From contig JAUWHO010000005.1 in the NCBI GenBank assembly GCA_030605835.1, positions 1 to 56,950 of the forward strand: a stretch of DNA of 56,950 nucleotides, in the 5' to 3' direction. This document shows, in pieces, positions 40,372-48,693 of this stretch (its first letter is position 1; every line of letters starts with the position of its first letter). A program made the position numbers and the translations under genes. The notes under the pieces are model-generated. The model searched no databases and was not told the origin of the DNA. It worked only from the letters and a program-made list of their open reading frames with translations. This DNA is from Candidatus Zixiibacteriota bacterium. Its GTDB lineage: Bacteria; Zixibacteria; MSB-5A5; DG-27.

Positions 40372-41754
40372 ATGCAAAGGCTGGTGAAAAGGTCCTTCCT
40401 CTTCTGTGGCGTTGCTCTCTCCATAATTCTGGTGGCCCTGCCCACCATGGCGGGTTTGTCAAGACCGGGGCAAAACTGTCTGGCGGTGTTCTGTTTCAGC
40501 ATCACCATGTGGATCACGCAGTTTCTGCCTCTGCCGGTCACTGGCTTTTTGGTTTTCGCCCTCTTGCCGATTTTGGGTGTTCTCCCCTCTTCTGAAGCCT
40601 TCTCCCTTCTCGGAAGTAACGCTGTCTTCTTCATTTTGGGGGCATTTGTGATAGCGGCGGCGATGATGTCTTCGGGACTGTCGAAGAGGCTGGCACTCCT
40701 GTTTGTTAGCCGCTTCGATAAGAGTCCCTCCAGACTTCTGGCAGGGGTGTTGATCAGCTCTGCCGCCCTGGCTTTATTGATGCCGGAGCACGTGGTGGCG
40801 GCGATGATGTTTCCAATAGTGCTGGAGTTGGCTCAGTGCTTGAAACTGACCCCTCGCCAGAGCAACTACGGTAGAGTTCTATTTCTCTCCATGGCCTACG
40901 GCTCCGTAATCGGTGGCGTCGGGACCTTTTTGGGGGGAGCCAGGAATCCCTTGGCGGTGGGAATGCTGAAGGACAGTTACGGGATACAGATAGACTTCCT
41001 GCAGTGGATGATTGCCGCCGGGCCTTTTGTCATCGTGATGCTGTTGTTAGCATTCCTGATGCTAAAGCTGCTTTTCAGGATTGAGTTCGTCTCCGTCCGG
41101 GAAGCGCACGAACACCTCAGGGCAGACATAAAAAGACTGGGGCCGCTCTCCGTTCAGGAGAAAAAGATCGCCTCGATATTCACATTGGCAGTCATCTGTT
41201 GGATCTTCTTCAGCAACCAATTGGGTTTGGCGACCATAGCGGTTTTGGCCTCCGGGGCCCTCTTCGTGACGAAAGCCATCAGCTGGAAGGAGGTCGAGGA
41301 AAACGTCAACTGGGGGATCATCTTGATGTATGGTGGTGCCATTGCCATCGGGGTAGCGCTTTCGGTCACCCAGGCCAGCGATTGGCTGGCCTTGAGGTTG
41401 ATCGCTCCTTTCTCAGGAAGTGACTTCAGCTTGATAGCAGCCCTGTCTCTGGGGACCAAGCTTCTGACAGAGGGGATTTCAAACGTAGCTGCGGTGGCAA
41501 TTCTTCTCCCCATCTCTTTTGGCTTTGTGGACGTCAGTGGGCTCTCCCCGGTGGTGATGCTGTATGCTGTCACCATCCCGGCGGGGTTAGCCTTTGCCCT
41601 GCCGATCGGCACCCCTCCCAACGCTATCGCTTTCTCCTCCGGCTACTACTCAATTGGCGATTCCATCAAGGGAGGGATCATACTTAACATCCTCTCTTGG
41701 CTCTTGGTGTTGGTGGTGGCAAAAGTCTATTGGCCGCTTTTGAAGATTATGTAG
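40372..41754 (+). CDS. SLC13/DASS family sodium:sulfate (or dicarboxylate) symporter
   Basis: 460 residues with about twelve hydrophobic helices. The family features S-I-T-M-W-I-T-Q-F-L-P-L-P-V-T, L-L-G-S-N-A-V-F-F-I-L-G-A, N-W-G-I-I-L-M-Y-G-G-A and the C-terminal signature P-I-G-T-P-P-N-A-I-A-F-S are present. The last is the second sodium/substrate hairpin of DASS carriers. By sequence alone, sulfate, dicarboxylates or phosphate are possible; the neighbouring ATP sulfurylase and APS kinase argue for sulfate. It is located in the inner membrane and co-transcribed with the RHH gene before it and the stress protein after it. Confidence 0.88.
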   Translation: MQRLVKRSFLFCGVALSIILVALPTMAGLSRPGQNCLAVFCFSITMWITQFLPLPVTGFLVFALLPILGVLPSSEAFSLLGSNAVFFILGAFVIAAAMMSSGLSKRLALLFVSRFDKSPSRLLAGVLISSAALALLMPEHVVAAMMFPIVLELAQCLKLTPRQSNYGRVLFLSMAYGSVIGGVGTFLGGARNPLAVGMLKDSYGIQIDFLQWMIAAGPFVIVMLLLAFLMLKLLFRIEFVSVREAHEHLRADIKRLGPLSVQEKKIASIFTLAVICWIFFSNQLGLATIAVLASGALFVTKAISWKEVEENVNWGIILMYGGAIAIGVALSVTQASDWLALRLIAPFSGSDFSLIAALSLGTKLLTEGISNVAAVAILLPISFGFVDVSGLSPVVMLYAVTIPAGLAFALPIGTPPNAIAFSSGYYSIGDSIKGGIILNILSWLLVLVVAKVYWPLLKIM

Positions 41755-41792
41755 AAGGTAATGACAGAGTCGTTTAAAGAGGAACATTTGGA

Positions 41793-42257
41793 GTGAAAAA
41801 AATACTCTTGCTTTTGTCCAATACCGGTTTCTCTCAGAAAACCGTGGAGACCGCCTTCGAACTGGCCAAAGAGCAGAAGGCGGAGTTGATCTCATGCTAT
41901 GTGGTCGATGAGCGCCTCCCGGAGTCGGTCTCCTCCTGGATGATCTACATTGGATTTATGGGAGATAAACCCTCTGAAGAGTACCGCAAAGTGATCCTGA
42001 AGGAATACCGAAAGAGAGCTGAAACCGACATCGAGGAGGTCGAAAAGATGGCATCCAAGGAAGGAATCGAAATCCGTTCCTTCCTCAAGGAGGGGAGTTG
42101 GGCCGAAGAGACCGTCAAACTGGTCGAAGCGGAGATGGTCGAACTGATCGTCACCTCCAAACCCAAGGAAGGTCAGATGGGAAAGCTCTTCTTCGGGTCA
42201 GCACTGGAGGAACTCATGAAAAAAGCACCCTGCGACGTCAGGGTGGTGGAAGGTTAA
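41793..42257 (+). CDS. Universal stress protein (UspA family)
   Basis: 154 residues with the alpha/beta UspA fold. It begins K-K-I-L-L-L-L-S-N-T-G-F, has the helix A-F-E-L-A-K-E-Q-K-A-E-L-I-S-C-Y-V, and ends with the G-S-A-L-E-E-L-M-K-K-A-P-C-D-V-R-V-V pattern. The nucleotide-binding G-x2-G-x9-G-S motif is partly present (G-Q-M-G-K-L-F-F-G-S). It starts with GTG. Usp proteins beside transporters often modulate them by nucleotide binding; such a role for the sulfate permease just upstream is plausible but inferred. Confidence 0.85.
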   Translation: MKKILLLLSNTGFSQKTVETAFELAKEQKAELISCYVVDERLPESVSSWMIYIGFMGDKPSEEYRKVILKEYRKRAETDIEEVEKMASKEGIEIRSFLKEGSWAEETVKLVEAEMVELIVTSKPKEGQMGKLFFGSALEELMKKAPCDVRVVEG

Positions 42258-42378
42258 CGACAGATGACAAGGTCAAATCAACCGTAAGAGATGAATTGAG
42301 TTTAAACTTGGTGAATCCATAGTTGATTGCGAATGACCACACAAGTCAGCGAAACTAGCGAAACTTAGGAGAAATAAG

Positions 42379-43542
42379 ATGCCCATTAAACCCCACGGTG
42401 GAAAGCTTATAGATCGAGTTGCCAAAGGTGACGATCGTGAGAGACTGCTGAAGGAAGCTGAGAATCTGCAAAAAATCCCTGTTACCGTGAGAGACCGCTT
42501 CGATTTGGAGATGATCGCCATAGGAGGCTTTTCCCCCTTGGAGGGATTCATAGGCGAGGATGACTATCACTCCGTTATCGACCGCATGAGACTGTCCGAC
42601 GGTGTCCCGTTTTCGATCCCCATCACGCTCTCAGCCCGTAAAGGGGATGCCGACAAAATCGGCACTGACGGCAGAGTTGTACTGGTATCAGAGGACGGGG
42701 AAGTGTGTGCCCTCATGGAGGTAAAAGAGAAATACAGATACGACAAAAAAGACCGCACCCAGAAGGTTTTCAAGACCACCGACGAAGCTCACCCCGGGGT
42801 GGCTGCCACCTATCGAATGAAGGAGGTCTTGCTGGGGGGTCCAATCACCCTTTTGAATCGTATGAAGCACGATAAATTCAACGAATATCGCAAGGACCCC
42901 GCCGAGACTCGTCAGATGTTCGAGGAACTGGGTTGGAAGACTGTCATCGCCTTCCAGACCAGAAACCCGGTGCACCGCGCTCACGAATACTTGCAGAAAT
43001 GTGCCATGGAGATGGTGGATGGGTTACTGTTACACCCCATAGTAGGCGAGACCCGGGAGGAAGATATTCCCGTGGAGGTGCGGATGCAGTGTTACATTGA
43101 TCTGTTGAACGGTTACTATCCGAAGGATCGCGCCAAGCTGGTGGTCCTGCCCACTTCGATGCGATATGCCGGTCCGAAGGAAGCAATATTCCACTCTATC
43201 ATGAGAAAGAATTTCGGCTGTACCCATTTCATCGTTGGACGGGATCACGCCGGGGTGGGAAACTACTACGGCACTTATGATGCCCATTACATCTTCAATG
43301 AATTTGAACCCGGAGAGCTGGAGATCCAGCCAATATTCTTTGAGCACGCCTTCTTTTGCAAGAAGTGCGGGAACATGGCCTCCACCAAGACCTGTTGTCA
43401 CGACAAATCCGAGCACGTCTTTCTCTCCGGGACGATGGTTCGACAGATGCTCCGAGAGGGGAAGTGTCCGCCTCCGGAGTTCACCAGACCGGAGGTGGCA
43501 CAGATTCTTCTGGATGCGGTCAAGACCGGGAAGTGGAAATGA
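42379..43542 (+). CDS. sat: ATP sulfurylase (sulfate adenylyltransferase)
   Basis: 387 residues. It makes adenosine 5'-phosphosulfate (APS) from sulfate and ATP. The single-chain Sat type is shown by the PP-loop-like Q-T-R-N-P-V-H-R-A-H at 193-202 and the G-R-D-H-A-G motif at 287-292. A cysteine cluster C327-x2-C330...C339-C340 is likely the zinc site found in archaeal and dissimilatory-type enzymes. An AGGAG seven bases before the ATG supports the start. There is no kinase domain; APS kinase is a separate gene 2 kb downstream. No AprAB, QmoABC or CysH is in the window, so assimilation or PAPS production is more likely than sulfate respiration, though not proven. Confidence 0.96.
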   Translation: MPIKPHGGKLIDRVAKGDDRERLLKEAENLQKIPVTVRDRFDLEMIAIGGFSPLEGFIGEDDYHSVIDRMRLSDGVPFSIPITLSARKGDADKIGTDGRVVLVSEDGEVCALMEVKEKYRYDKKDRTQKVFKTTDEAHPGVAATYRMKEVLLGGPITLLNRMKHDKFNEYRKDPAETRQMFEELGWKTVIAFQTRNPVHRAHEYLQKCAMEMVDGLLLHPIVGETREEDIPVEVRMQCYIDLLNGYYPKDRAKLVVLPTSMRYAGPKEAIFHSIMRKNFGCTHFIVGRDHAGVGNYYGTYDAHYIFNEFEPGELEIQPIFFEHAFFCKKCGNMASTKTCCHDKSEHVFLSGTMVRQMLREGKCPPPEFTRPEVAQILLDAVKTGKWK

Positions 43543-43605
43543 TCAGCGAGGAACTTCGCTCGAAGTTGAATCGTTGAAGAGATCCAAAGAGATGAGGAAA
43601 ATCGA

Positions 43606-44994
43606 ATGCCAAGCGATAGAAAGGTATTAGTAATCGGCCTGGATTGCGCCACCCCGCAGCTGGTCTTCGACCGGTGGAAGGAAAAACTACCGAATCTGAA
43701 GAAGCTGATTGACGGTGGCTCATACGGGCTTTTAGAGAGCACCATTCCCCCTATCACCGTCCCCGCCTGGATGTCGATGATGACCTCCAAAGACCCGGGG
43801 ACTTTAGGATTCTACGGTTTCAGGAACCGAAAGAATTACTCCTACGACGAGATGTTCTTTGCCACCTCAACAGTAGTCAAAGAAAAGACCGTCTGGGACA
43901 TTCTCTCCGAACAGGGCAAGAAATCGATCGTTGTTGGAGTGCCGCCGGCCTATCCCCCAAAACCACTCAACGGGAATCTGCTCTCCTGCTTTCTAACCCC
44001 GGGACCGGAGAGCGATTATACCTATCCCAAAGAGCTGAAAAGTGAGATCGTCACCAACTGTGGCGGTTACATCTTCGATGTGATGAACTTCCGCACTGAC
44101 GACAAGGAGAAGCTTCTGAGGGATATCGATGAGCTGGCGGAGAACCGCTTCGGAGTCACGAAATATCTTATGCAGAACAAGGAATGGGATTTCTGCATGT
44201 TCGTGGAGATGGGGGTGGACAGGATCCATCACGGCTACTGGAAGTATTTCGACAAAGAGCACGTCCTCTATGAACCCAACAGCAAATACGAAAACGCCAT
44301 CCAGGATTTCTACATAAAGATCGACCAGATGATCGGGGAGCTTCTTTCTGTCGCTGGCGACGATACCATCGTCCTGGTGGTCTCCGACCACGGAGCTAAG
44401 AGAATGGACGGAGGACTCTGCTTCAACGAATGGCTGATGCAGGAAGGTTACCTGACTCTGAAGCAGAAGCCGGAAGGTCGAACGCAGGTCAAACACGACA
44501 ACATCGATTGGTCCAAAACTAAGGCCTGGGGCTCCGGAGGCTACTACGGGCGGTTGTTCATGAACGTCAAAGGTCGGGAACCCAACGGCATTATACCGAA
44601 GGAGGATTACGAAAAGGTTCGCAGCGAACTGGTGGAGAAGTTAGAGGCTTTAACCGACATGCAGGGAAAGGTGATGGGCACCCGTGCCTATCGTCCGGAG
44701 GAGATCTATTCTACCGTAAACAACATCGCGCCGGATCTGATCGTCCTCTTTGGAGACCTCTACTGGCGCTCGGTCGGCACTGTCGGTTTCGGCAGCATTC
44801 ACACTCTCGAGAACGACACCGGGCCAGACGATGCCAATCACGCCCAGCACGGGATTTTCATAATGTACGATCCCAGGGGACAGCAGAAGAAAGGCAAGCT
44901 CGAAGGGACGAACATAATGGATGTTGGTCCAACCATCCTGAACCTGTTCGGGATTGAGCCGCCCAGGGATATGAGGGGGAAAATCGTTAAATAA
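43606..44994 (+). CDS. Alkaline phosphatase superfamily phosphodiesterase (first paralogue)
   Basis: 462 residues. It fits the type I phosphodiesterase/nucleotide pyrophosphatase branch. The first metal aspartate is in V-I-G-L-D-C-A-T and the Thr nucleophile is probably in P-P-I-T-V-P-A-W. G-F-Y-G-F and the second metal motif V-V-S-D-H-G-A-K follow. A late H in the N-H-A-Q-H-G-I-F segment is the third ligand. There is no signal peptide, so it is cytosolic. It lies 63 bases after sat with a good GAGG site. The substrate could be a nucleotide such as PAP or PAPS or a phospho-ester; nothing in the sequence decides. It has a paralogue after cysC. Confidence 0.85.
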   Translation: MPSDRKVLVIGLDCATPQLVFDRWKEKLPNLKKLIDGGSYGLLESTIPPITVPAWMSMMTSKDPGTLGFYGFRNRKNYSYDEMFFATSTVVKEKTVWDILSEQGKKSIVVGVPPAYPPKPLNGNLLSCFLTPGPESDYTYPKELKSEIVTNCGGYIFDVMNFRTDDKEKLLRDIDELAENRFGVTKYLMQNKEWDFCMFVEMGVDRIHHGYWKYFDKEHVLYEPNSKYENAIQDFYIKIDQMIGELLSVAGDDTIVLVVSDHGAKRMDGGLCFNEWLMQEGYLTLKQKPEGRTQVKHDNIDWSKTKAWGSGGYYGRLFMNVKGREPNGIIPKEDYEKVRSELVEKLEALTDMQGKVMGTRAYRPEEIYSTVNNIAPDLIVLFGDLYWRSVGTVGFGSIHTLENDTGPDDANHAQHGIFIMYDPRGQQKKGKLEGTNIMDVGPTILNLFGIEPPRDMRGKIVK

Positions 44995-45019
44995 CGGTGA
45001 CCTCAAAACCCCGTAGACC

Positions 45020-45108
45020 CTGTAGACCAAGTTGTCTCAACTTGGTCTTGGTCGCAAGGTTGAGACAACCTTGCCTACGGTTTGCTGGTTGAGACAACCT
45101 TGCCTACG
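45020..45108. repeat. Composite palindromic element, first copy, upstream of the Mth938 gene
   Basis: TGTAGACC followed by two perfect hairpins, CCAAGTTG-TCT-CAACTTGG (45027-45045) and CAAGGTTG-AGA-CAACCTTG (45055-45073), then CCTACG. A further half-copy GGTTG-AGA-CAACC-TTGCCTACG (45087-45108) runs straight up to the ATG of the next gene. Confidence 0.85.
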
Positions 45109-45453
45109 ATGATGAAGATTGACTCTTACAGCTTTGGACAAATTGTGATTGACGGTGAGAGCTACACCGAAGATGTGGTTGTCTTCCCGGACCGGGTCAG
45201 GAGCAACTGGTGGAGAAAGAGTGGACATGAAGTCCGCATTGAGGATTTGAAGGATGTCTTAGAAGAAAGACCGAAAACATTGATAATTGGCAGCGGTGCT
45301 TATGGTGCGGTTAAGGTTCTGCCGGAGACCGAAGAGCGTCTGCAAGCTGAGGAAATAAAACTCATCACTCAGAGGACCGAAGAGGCAGTTAGAACCTTCA
45401 ACGAGCTGGTGAAAACGGAAAGGGTCGCTGCCGGCCTGCATTTGACCTGTTAA
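45109..45453 (+). CDS. Mth938-like domain protein
   Basis: 114 residues. The Mth938/NDUFAF3 domain is recognised by S-Y-S-F-G-Q-I-V-I-D-G, V-V-F-P-D-R-V-R-S-N-W-W-R-K-S-G-H and the core I-I-G-S-G-A-Y-G-A-V-K-V. The family has no firm enzymatic role; the eukaryotic relative is a complex I assembly factor. The frame is open to a TTG at 45082, but that part is repeat sequence, so the ATG at 45109 (or 45112) is used. There is no Shine-Dalgarno: the repeat element ends exactly at the start codon. It is flanked on both sides by copies of the composite palindrome. Confidence 0.82.
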   Translation: MMKIDSYSFGQIVIDGESYTEDVVVFPDRVRSNWWRKSGHEVRIEDLKDVLEERPKTLIIGSGAYGAVKVLPETEERLQAEEIKLITQRTEEAVRTFNELVKTERVAAGLHLTC

Positions 45454-45460
45454 TTCGTGA

Positions 45461-45513
45461 TGTAGACCGGGTCGTCTCAACCCGGTTGCAAGGTTGAGAC
45501 AACCTTGCCTACG
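45461..45513. repeat. Composite palindromic element, second copy, downstream of the Mth938 gene
   Basis: The same layout and orientation as at 45020: TGTAGACC, the hairpin CCGGGTCG-TCT-CAACCCGG (45467-45485, one mismatch), the perfect hairpin CAAGGTTG-AGA-CAACCTTG (45489-45507), then CCTACG. The second hairpin is identical in both copies; the first differs but keeps its pairing, so the structure looks selected. Confidence 0.85.
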
Positions 45514-45559
45514 ACATTTTCGTGAAAACGTTAATTTGAGAATAAAAGGAGAGTGACTA

Positions 45560-46180
45560 GTGGGAAAAGGTTTCACAGTGTGGTTCACGGGGCTTTCAGG
45601 TTCTGGTAAGACGGCCATCTCCAAGTTCGTTGAAAAGGAGATTCTAAAACAGGGTCGAGAAGTCGAGGTCCTCGATGGGGACGTGGTACGGACTCACATC
45701 TCCAAAGGCCTGGGATTCTCCAAAGAGGACAGAGATGCTCATATCTCGAGATTGGGTTGGCTGGCCTCTCGCTTCAGCCATTACGGAGTGCCGGTCATCA
45801 CAGCCGCCATCTCCCCCTATAAGGATATTCGCAATAACTGTCGGCAGATGATAACCTCCGCCGGCGGAATTATGGTGGAGGTATACTGCGAGTGCGATCT
45901 GGACACTCTGATCAAACGGGACGTCAAGGGACTGTACAAGAAGGCTATTGCCGGAGAGATCAAGAATTTCACCGGCGTCTCCGACCCTTACGAAGCCCCC
46001 GATAATCCCGAAGTAGTTTGCGACACAGCAAAGGAGACTGTGGAGGAATCTGCGCAGAAGGTAATTGATAAGCTCTACGAGCTGGGTTGTCTGAAGAAGG
46101 AAGGCGAAACCGAGGAGCCTTACTCTGAGGCGGAAAAAAAGGAGATAGACAAGCGTCTGGAGGCCTTGGGCTATCTTTAG
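45560..46180 (+). CDS. cysC: Adenylylsulfate (APS) kinase
   Basis: 206 residues. It phosphorylates APS to PAPS. The P-loop G-L-S-G-S-G-K-T is at 11-18, then L-D-G-D-V-V-R-T-H, the D-R-D-A-H-I-S-R-L-G segment and the serine loop A-A-I-S-P-Y-K-D-I-R. The substrate lid contains G-L-Y-K-K-A-I-A-G-E-I-K-N-F-T-G, with D-P-Y-E-A-P and N-P-E-V after it. An extra C-terminal tail of about 20 residues ends E-I-D-K-R-L-E-A-L-G-Y-L. GTG start, with GGAG eight bases upstream. With Sat in the same cluster it completes PAPS synthesis; no sulfotransferase or PAPS reductase is nearby. Confidence 0.95.
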   Translation: MGKGFTVWFTGLSGSGKTAISKFVEKEILKQGREVEVLDGDVVRTHISKGLGFSKEDRDAHISRLGWLASRFSHYGVPVITAAISPYKDIRNNCRQMITSAGGIMVEVYCECDLDTLIKRDVKGLYKKAIAGEIKNFTGVSDPYEAPDNPEVVCDTAKETVEESAQKVIDKLYELGCLKKEGETEEPYSEAEKKEIDKRLEALGYL

Positions 46181-46261
46181 GTTGACATTTCTGCAGTGAC
46201 AAGCTCATCCGGAGGGCTTGAGTAACTGAAACGACGCTGGCAGCTTTGCTGAGGAAATACT

Positions 46262-47602
46262 GTGGCTCTATTCTCGAAAAAGAAGAAAAAAAGAGTAGTA
46301 GTTATCGGCATCGACGGGGTGCCATATACATTCATAAGAAAACACATCGATTCTGGTGATTTCCCCAACTTCAAAGCCCTTCTGGAAAAGGGTGATTTCC
46401 GCCGGATGAACTCGGTGATGCCGTGTATATCCTCAGTGGCCTGGTCGAGCTATATGACCGGCTGCAATCCCGCCAAACACAACATCTACGGCTTCATCGA
46501 CAGGAAACCGAACCCCTTTGATATGTTCATACCGACCAGTGTGAACATGAAGGCGCCTACCCTGTGGCAGATTCTGAGCGAAAACAAGCTCCGAGTAGTG
46601 GTGATAAACGTGCCGGTGACATATCCACCCAAGGAGGTAAACGGAGTTCTCATAGCCGATTTCCTGGCTACCGATTTGCGCAAGGCAGTATATCCGCAGT
46701 CGGTGTTCGACAAACTCGATTCCATCGGGTATCGCATAGATGTCGATGCCTGGGCCGGGAGAAAGGATAAGGACAAGTTCCTCGAGGATATCAACTACAC
46801 CATTGACAAGCGCATTGAGACCGCATACTGGCTTTTCGAATCCCAGAAGTGGGACTTCTTTCAACTGCACATTATGTCCACCGATCGGATAAACCACTTC
46901 CTGTGGGAGGAATACGAAGCTGACGACCCCAAATACGCACCTCAGTTTCTGGCATTCTACAAGAAGATCGACAGCTTCCTGGGAGAGATGGAGAAGAAGG
47001 TCAGCGAGAATAGCGAGTTCATCGTCCTCTCTGACCACGGTTTCTGTTCCATTAAAAAGGAGGTGTTCACTAACTACTGGCTGGAAAAAGAAGGGTACTT
47101 GAAGTTCAGCAAAGAGAAGCGGTCCGGCCTAAAGGACATGAGTCCGGAGACTAAGGTGTATAGCCTCATACCGGGGAGGTTTTTTGTCAATCTCAAAGGG
47201 CGGGAGCAATTCGGCTCCGTTGAGCCCGGTGCCGAATACGAAAAGGTGCGTGATGAATTGATAGAGAAGCTTCCCACTATGACTGACCCTGAAACCGGTA
47301 ATAAGATCATCCGCAGGGTGTATAAGCGTGAGGAGATTTACAGCGGTCCCCATTTCGAGCAAGCTGCCGACATCATTGCTGACCCTCAGAACGGTTATGA
47401 CCTGAAGGCAAATCTGAATCAGGATCAGTTGGCACTCAAAGGGTCGCTCGAGGGTATGCACACATATGATGATGCCTCTTTATATATACGCAGTCGGCAG
47501 ATAATAGGCGACTCTCTTTGGATAGCGGATTTGATGCCGACGATTCTCCATCTGCTGGGCGTAAATATCCCCGAGCACGTGGATGGTAAGGTAGCAGTCT
47601 AA
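46262..47602 (+). CDS. Alkaline phosphatase superfamily phosphodiesterase (second paralogue)
   Basis: 446 residues, clearly homologous to the protein at 43606-44994. It begins with a basic K-K-K-K-K-R stretch, then V-V-V-I-G-I-D-G-V-P with the first metal aspartate. The nucleophile position holds S in P-C-I-S-S-V-A-W where the other paralogue has T. I-Y-G-F, V-L-S-D-H-G-F-C-S and a late H in the G-M-H-T-Y segment follow. It is cytosolic. The GTG start is seven bases from a GAGG. The Thr/Ser difference suggests that the two act on different substrates. It is followed by the FabL-like gene. Confidence 0.85.
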   Translation: MALFSKKKKKRVVVIGIDGVPYTFIRKHIDSGDFPNFKALLEKGDFRRMNSVMPCISSVAWSSYMTGCNPAKHNIYGFIDRKPNPFDMFIPTSVNMKAPTLWQILSENKLRVVVINVPVTYPPKEVNGVLIADFLATDLRKAVYPQSVFDKLDSIGYRIDVDAWAGRKDKDKFLEDINYTIDKRIETAYWLFESQKWDFFQLHIMSTDRINHFLWEEYEADDPKYAPQFLAFYKKIDSFLGEMEKKVSENSEFIVLSDHGFCSIKKEVFTNYWLEKEGYLKFSKEKRSGLKDMSPETKVYSLIPGRFFVNLKGREQFGSVEPGAEYEKVRDELIEKLPTMTDPETGNKIIRRVYKREEIYSGPHFEQAADIIADPQNGYDLKANLNQDQLALKGSLEGMHTYDDASLYIRSRQIIGDSLWIADLMPTILHLLGVNIPEHVDGKVAV

Positions 47603-47679
47603 TACCTTGACTTGCCTCCCCTCATCACTATTTTGACGTCTGTTAAGAGAAGCACATTGAGTATCAGCGAGGTACTGGA

Positions 47680-48426
47680 ATGCGGTTCAAGGGAAAAGTT
47701 GCCTTGGTAACCGGGGGCTCTCGCGGAATCGGAAGAGCGATATCGCTACGCCTGGCTTCAGAAGGCGCAAATGTGGTCGTCAATTTCTTCAGGAATCGAA
47801 ATGCCGCGGAGGCCACTATCACAGAGATAAAATCCAAGGGGGTTGAGGTCTTAGAGGCTCGAGGCAACATCGGCAACCCTAAGACGGTCGACAAGATCTT
47901 CACGAAAATAAAAGAGCGCTTCGGGAAATTAGACATACTGGTGTCCAATGCCGCTCTGGGGAGTTTCTCCCCTGCCTTGGACATCGACGATGAGGCCTGG
48001 GATTTGGCGATGGAGGTGAACGCCAAGGCATATCTGCGTTGCGTCCAGAAGGCTAAAGACATGATGCCCTCAGGGAGCAAGATCGTCGCGATTACAAGTC
48101 TGGGGTCACAGCGACATATAAAGGGATATGCTTCCATAGCAGTCTCGAAAGCTGCTCTGGAGACCCTAACGAGATACCTAGCAGTGGAATTGGCTCCAAG
48201 AGGAATCAACGCCAATACCGTCTGTGGGGGTTTCATAGATACTGAAGCCTTGAGGGGCTTGCCCGATTTCGAGAGTCTCAAGCAGCAAGTCATCACCCGG
48301 ACACCAGGTGAACGCATGGGTCGACCGGAGGACGTCGCCGATGTGGTTGCCTTCCTCTGCTCTGAGGACTCGCGCTGGATCACCGGACAGACTATTATTG
48401 TCGACGGAGGATTCTCCCTCACGTGA
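47680..48426 (+). CDS. fabL: FabL-like enoyl-ACP reductase (SDR family)
   Basis: 248 residues. An NADP-type Rossmann start G-K-V-A-L-V-T-G-G-S-R-G-I-G is followed by N-A-A-L-G. The active-site region is T-S-L-G-S-Q-R...Y-A-S-I-A-V-S-K-A-A-L-E, then T-R-Y-L-A-V-E-L-A-P-R-G-I and G-Q-T-I-I-V-D-G-G. The S-L-G-S-x-R and V-S-K-A-A-L-E-x-L-T-R-Y-L-A-V-E-L pattern is that of Bacillus FabL (enoyl-ACP reductase III) rather than FabG. It would do the last reduction in fatty-acid elongation. A link with the sulfate cluster upstream is not obvious; a sugar or steroid SDR function cannot be excluded. Confidence 0.75.
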   Translation: MRFKGKVALVTGGSRGIGRAISLRLASEGANVVVNFFRNRNAAEATITEIKSKGVEVLEARGNIGNPKTVDKIFTKIKERFGKLDILVSNAALGSFSPALDIDDEAWDLAMEVNAKAYLRCVQKAKDMMPSGSKIVAITSLGSQRHIKGYASIAVSKAALETLTRYLAVELAPRGINANTVCGGFIDTEALRGLPDFESLKQQVITRTPGERMGRPEDVADVVAFLCSEDSRWITGQTIIVDGGFSLT

Positions 48427-48592
48427 CTGTTTTAGCCAGCACCACCATTACATACATTGTCAGTGTCAGAAATATAATTTGGGTGAAAGGACGCCGGCAG
48501 TGGGCAGTGCGATATCGGATGATCGCTATTAGCTTGTAACCGGATGGCACAAACAGGACATGGAAAGTTAGAGGGAAGAGGTCACAAAAGAT

Positions 48593-48621
48593 TTGACATC
48601 TTCTTCTCGGTTCTTTATACT
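48593..48621 (+). promoter_or_regulatory. Strong promoter of the HARE-HTH gene
   Basis: Consensus -35 TTGACA (48593-48598), a 17-base spacer and -10 TATACT (48616-48621). The predicted leader to the ATG is about 65 bases and carries an AGGAGG. Confidence 0.8.
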
Positions 48622-48693
48622 GAAGTTGCTCGACCTGTTTGGTCGACACAGTTAGCAATAGTGATTGTCTGTCAAAAGTAAGGAGGTTGACAA

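Noticed and set aside
43606-44994. Phosphodiesterase considered as a sulfatase
   Set aside because: The C/S-x-P-x-R formylglycine motif required for sulfatases is absent; the nucleophile region is P-P-I-T-V-P.
47664-48422. 252-codon minus-strand open frame
   Set aside because: It is antisense to the FabL-like SDR over its whole length; the plus-strand frame has clear SDR motifs and this one has none.
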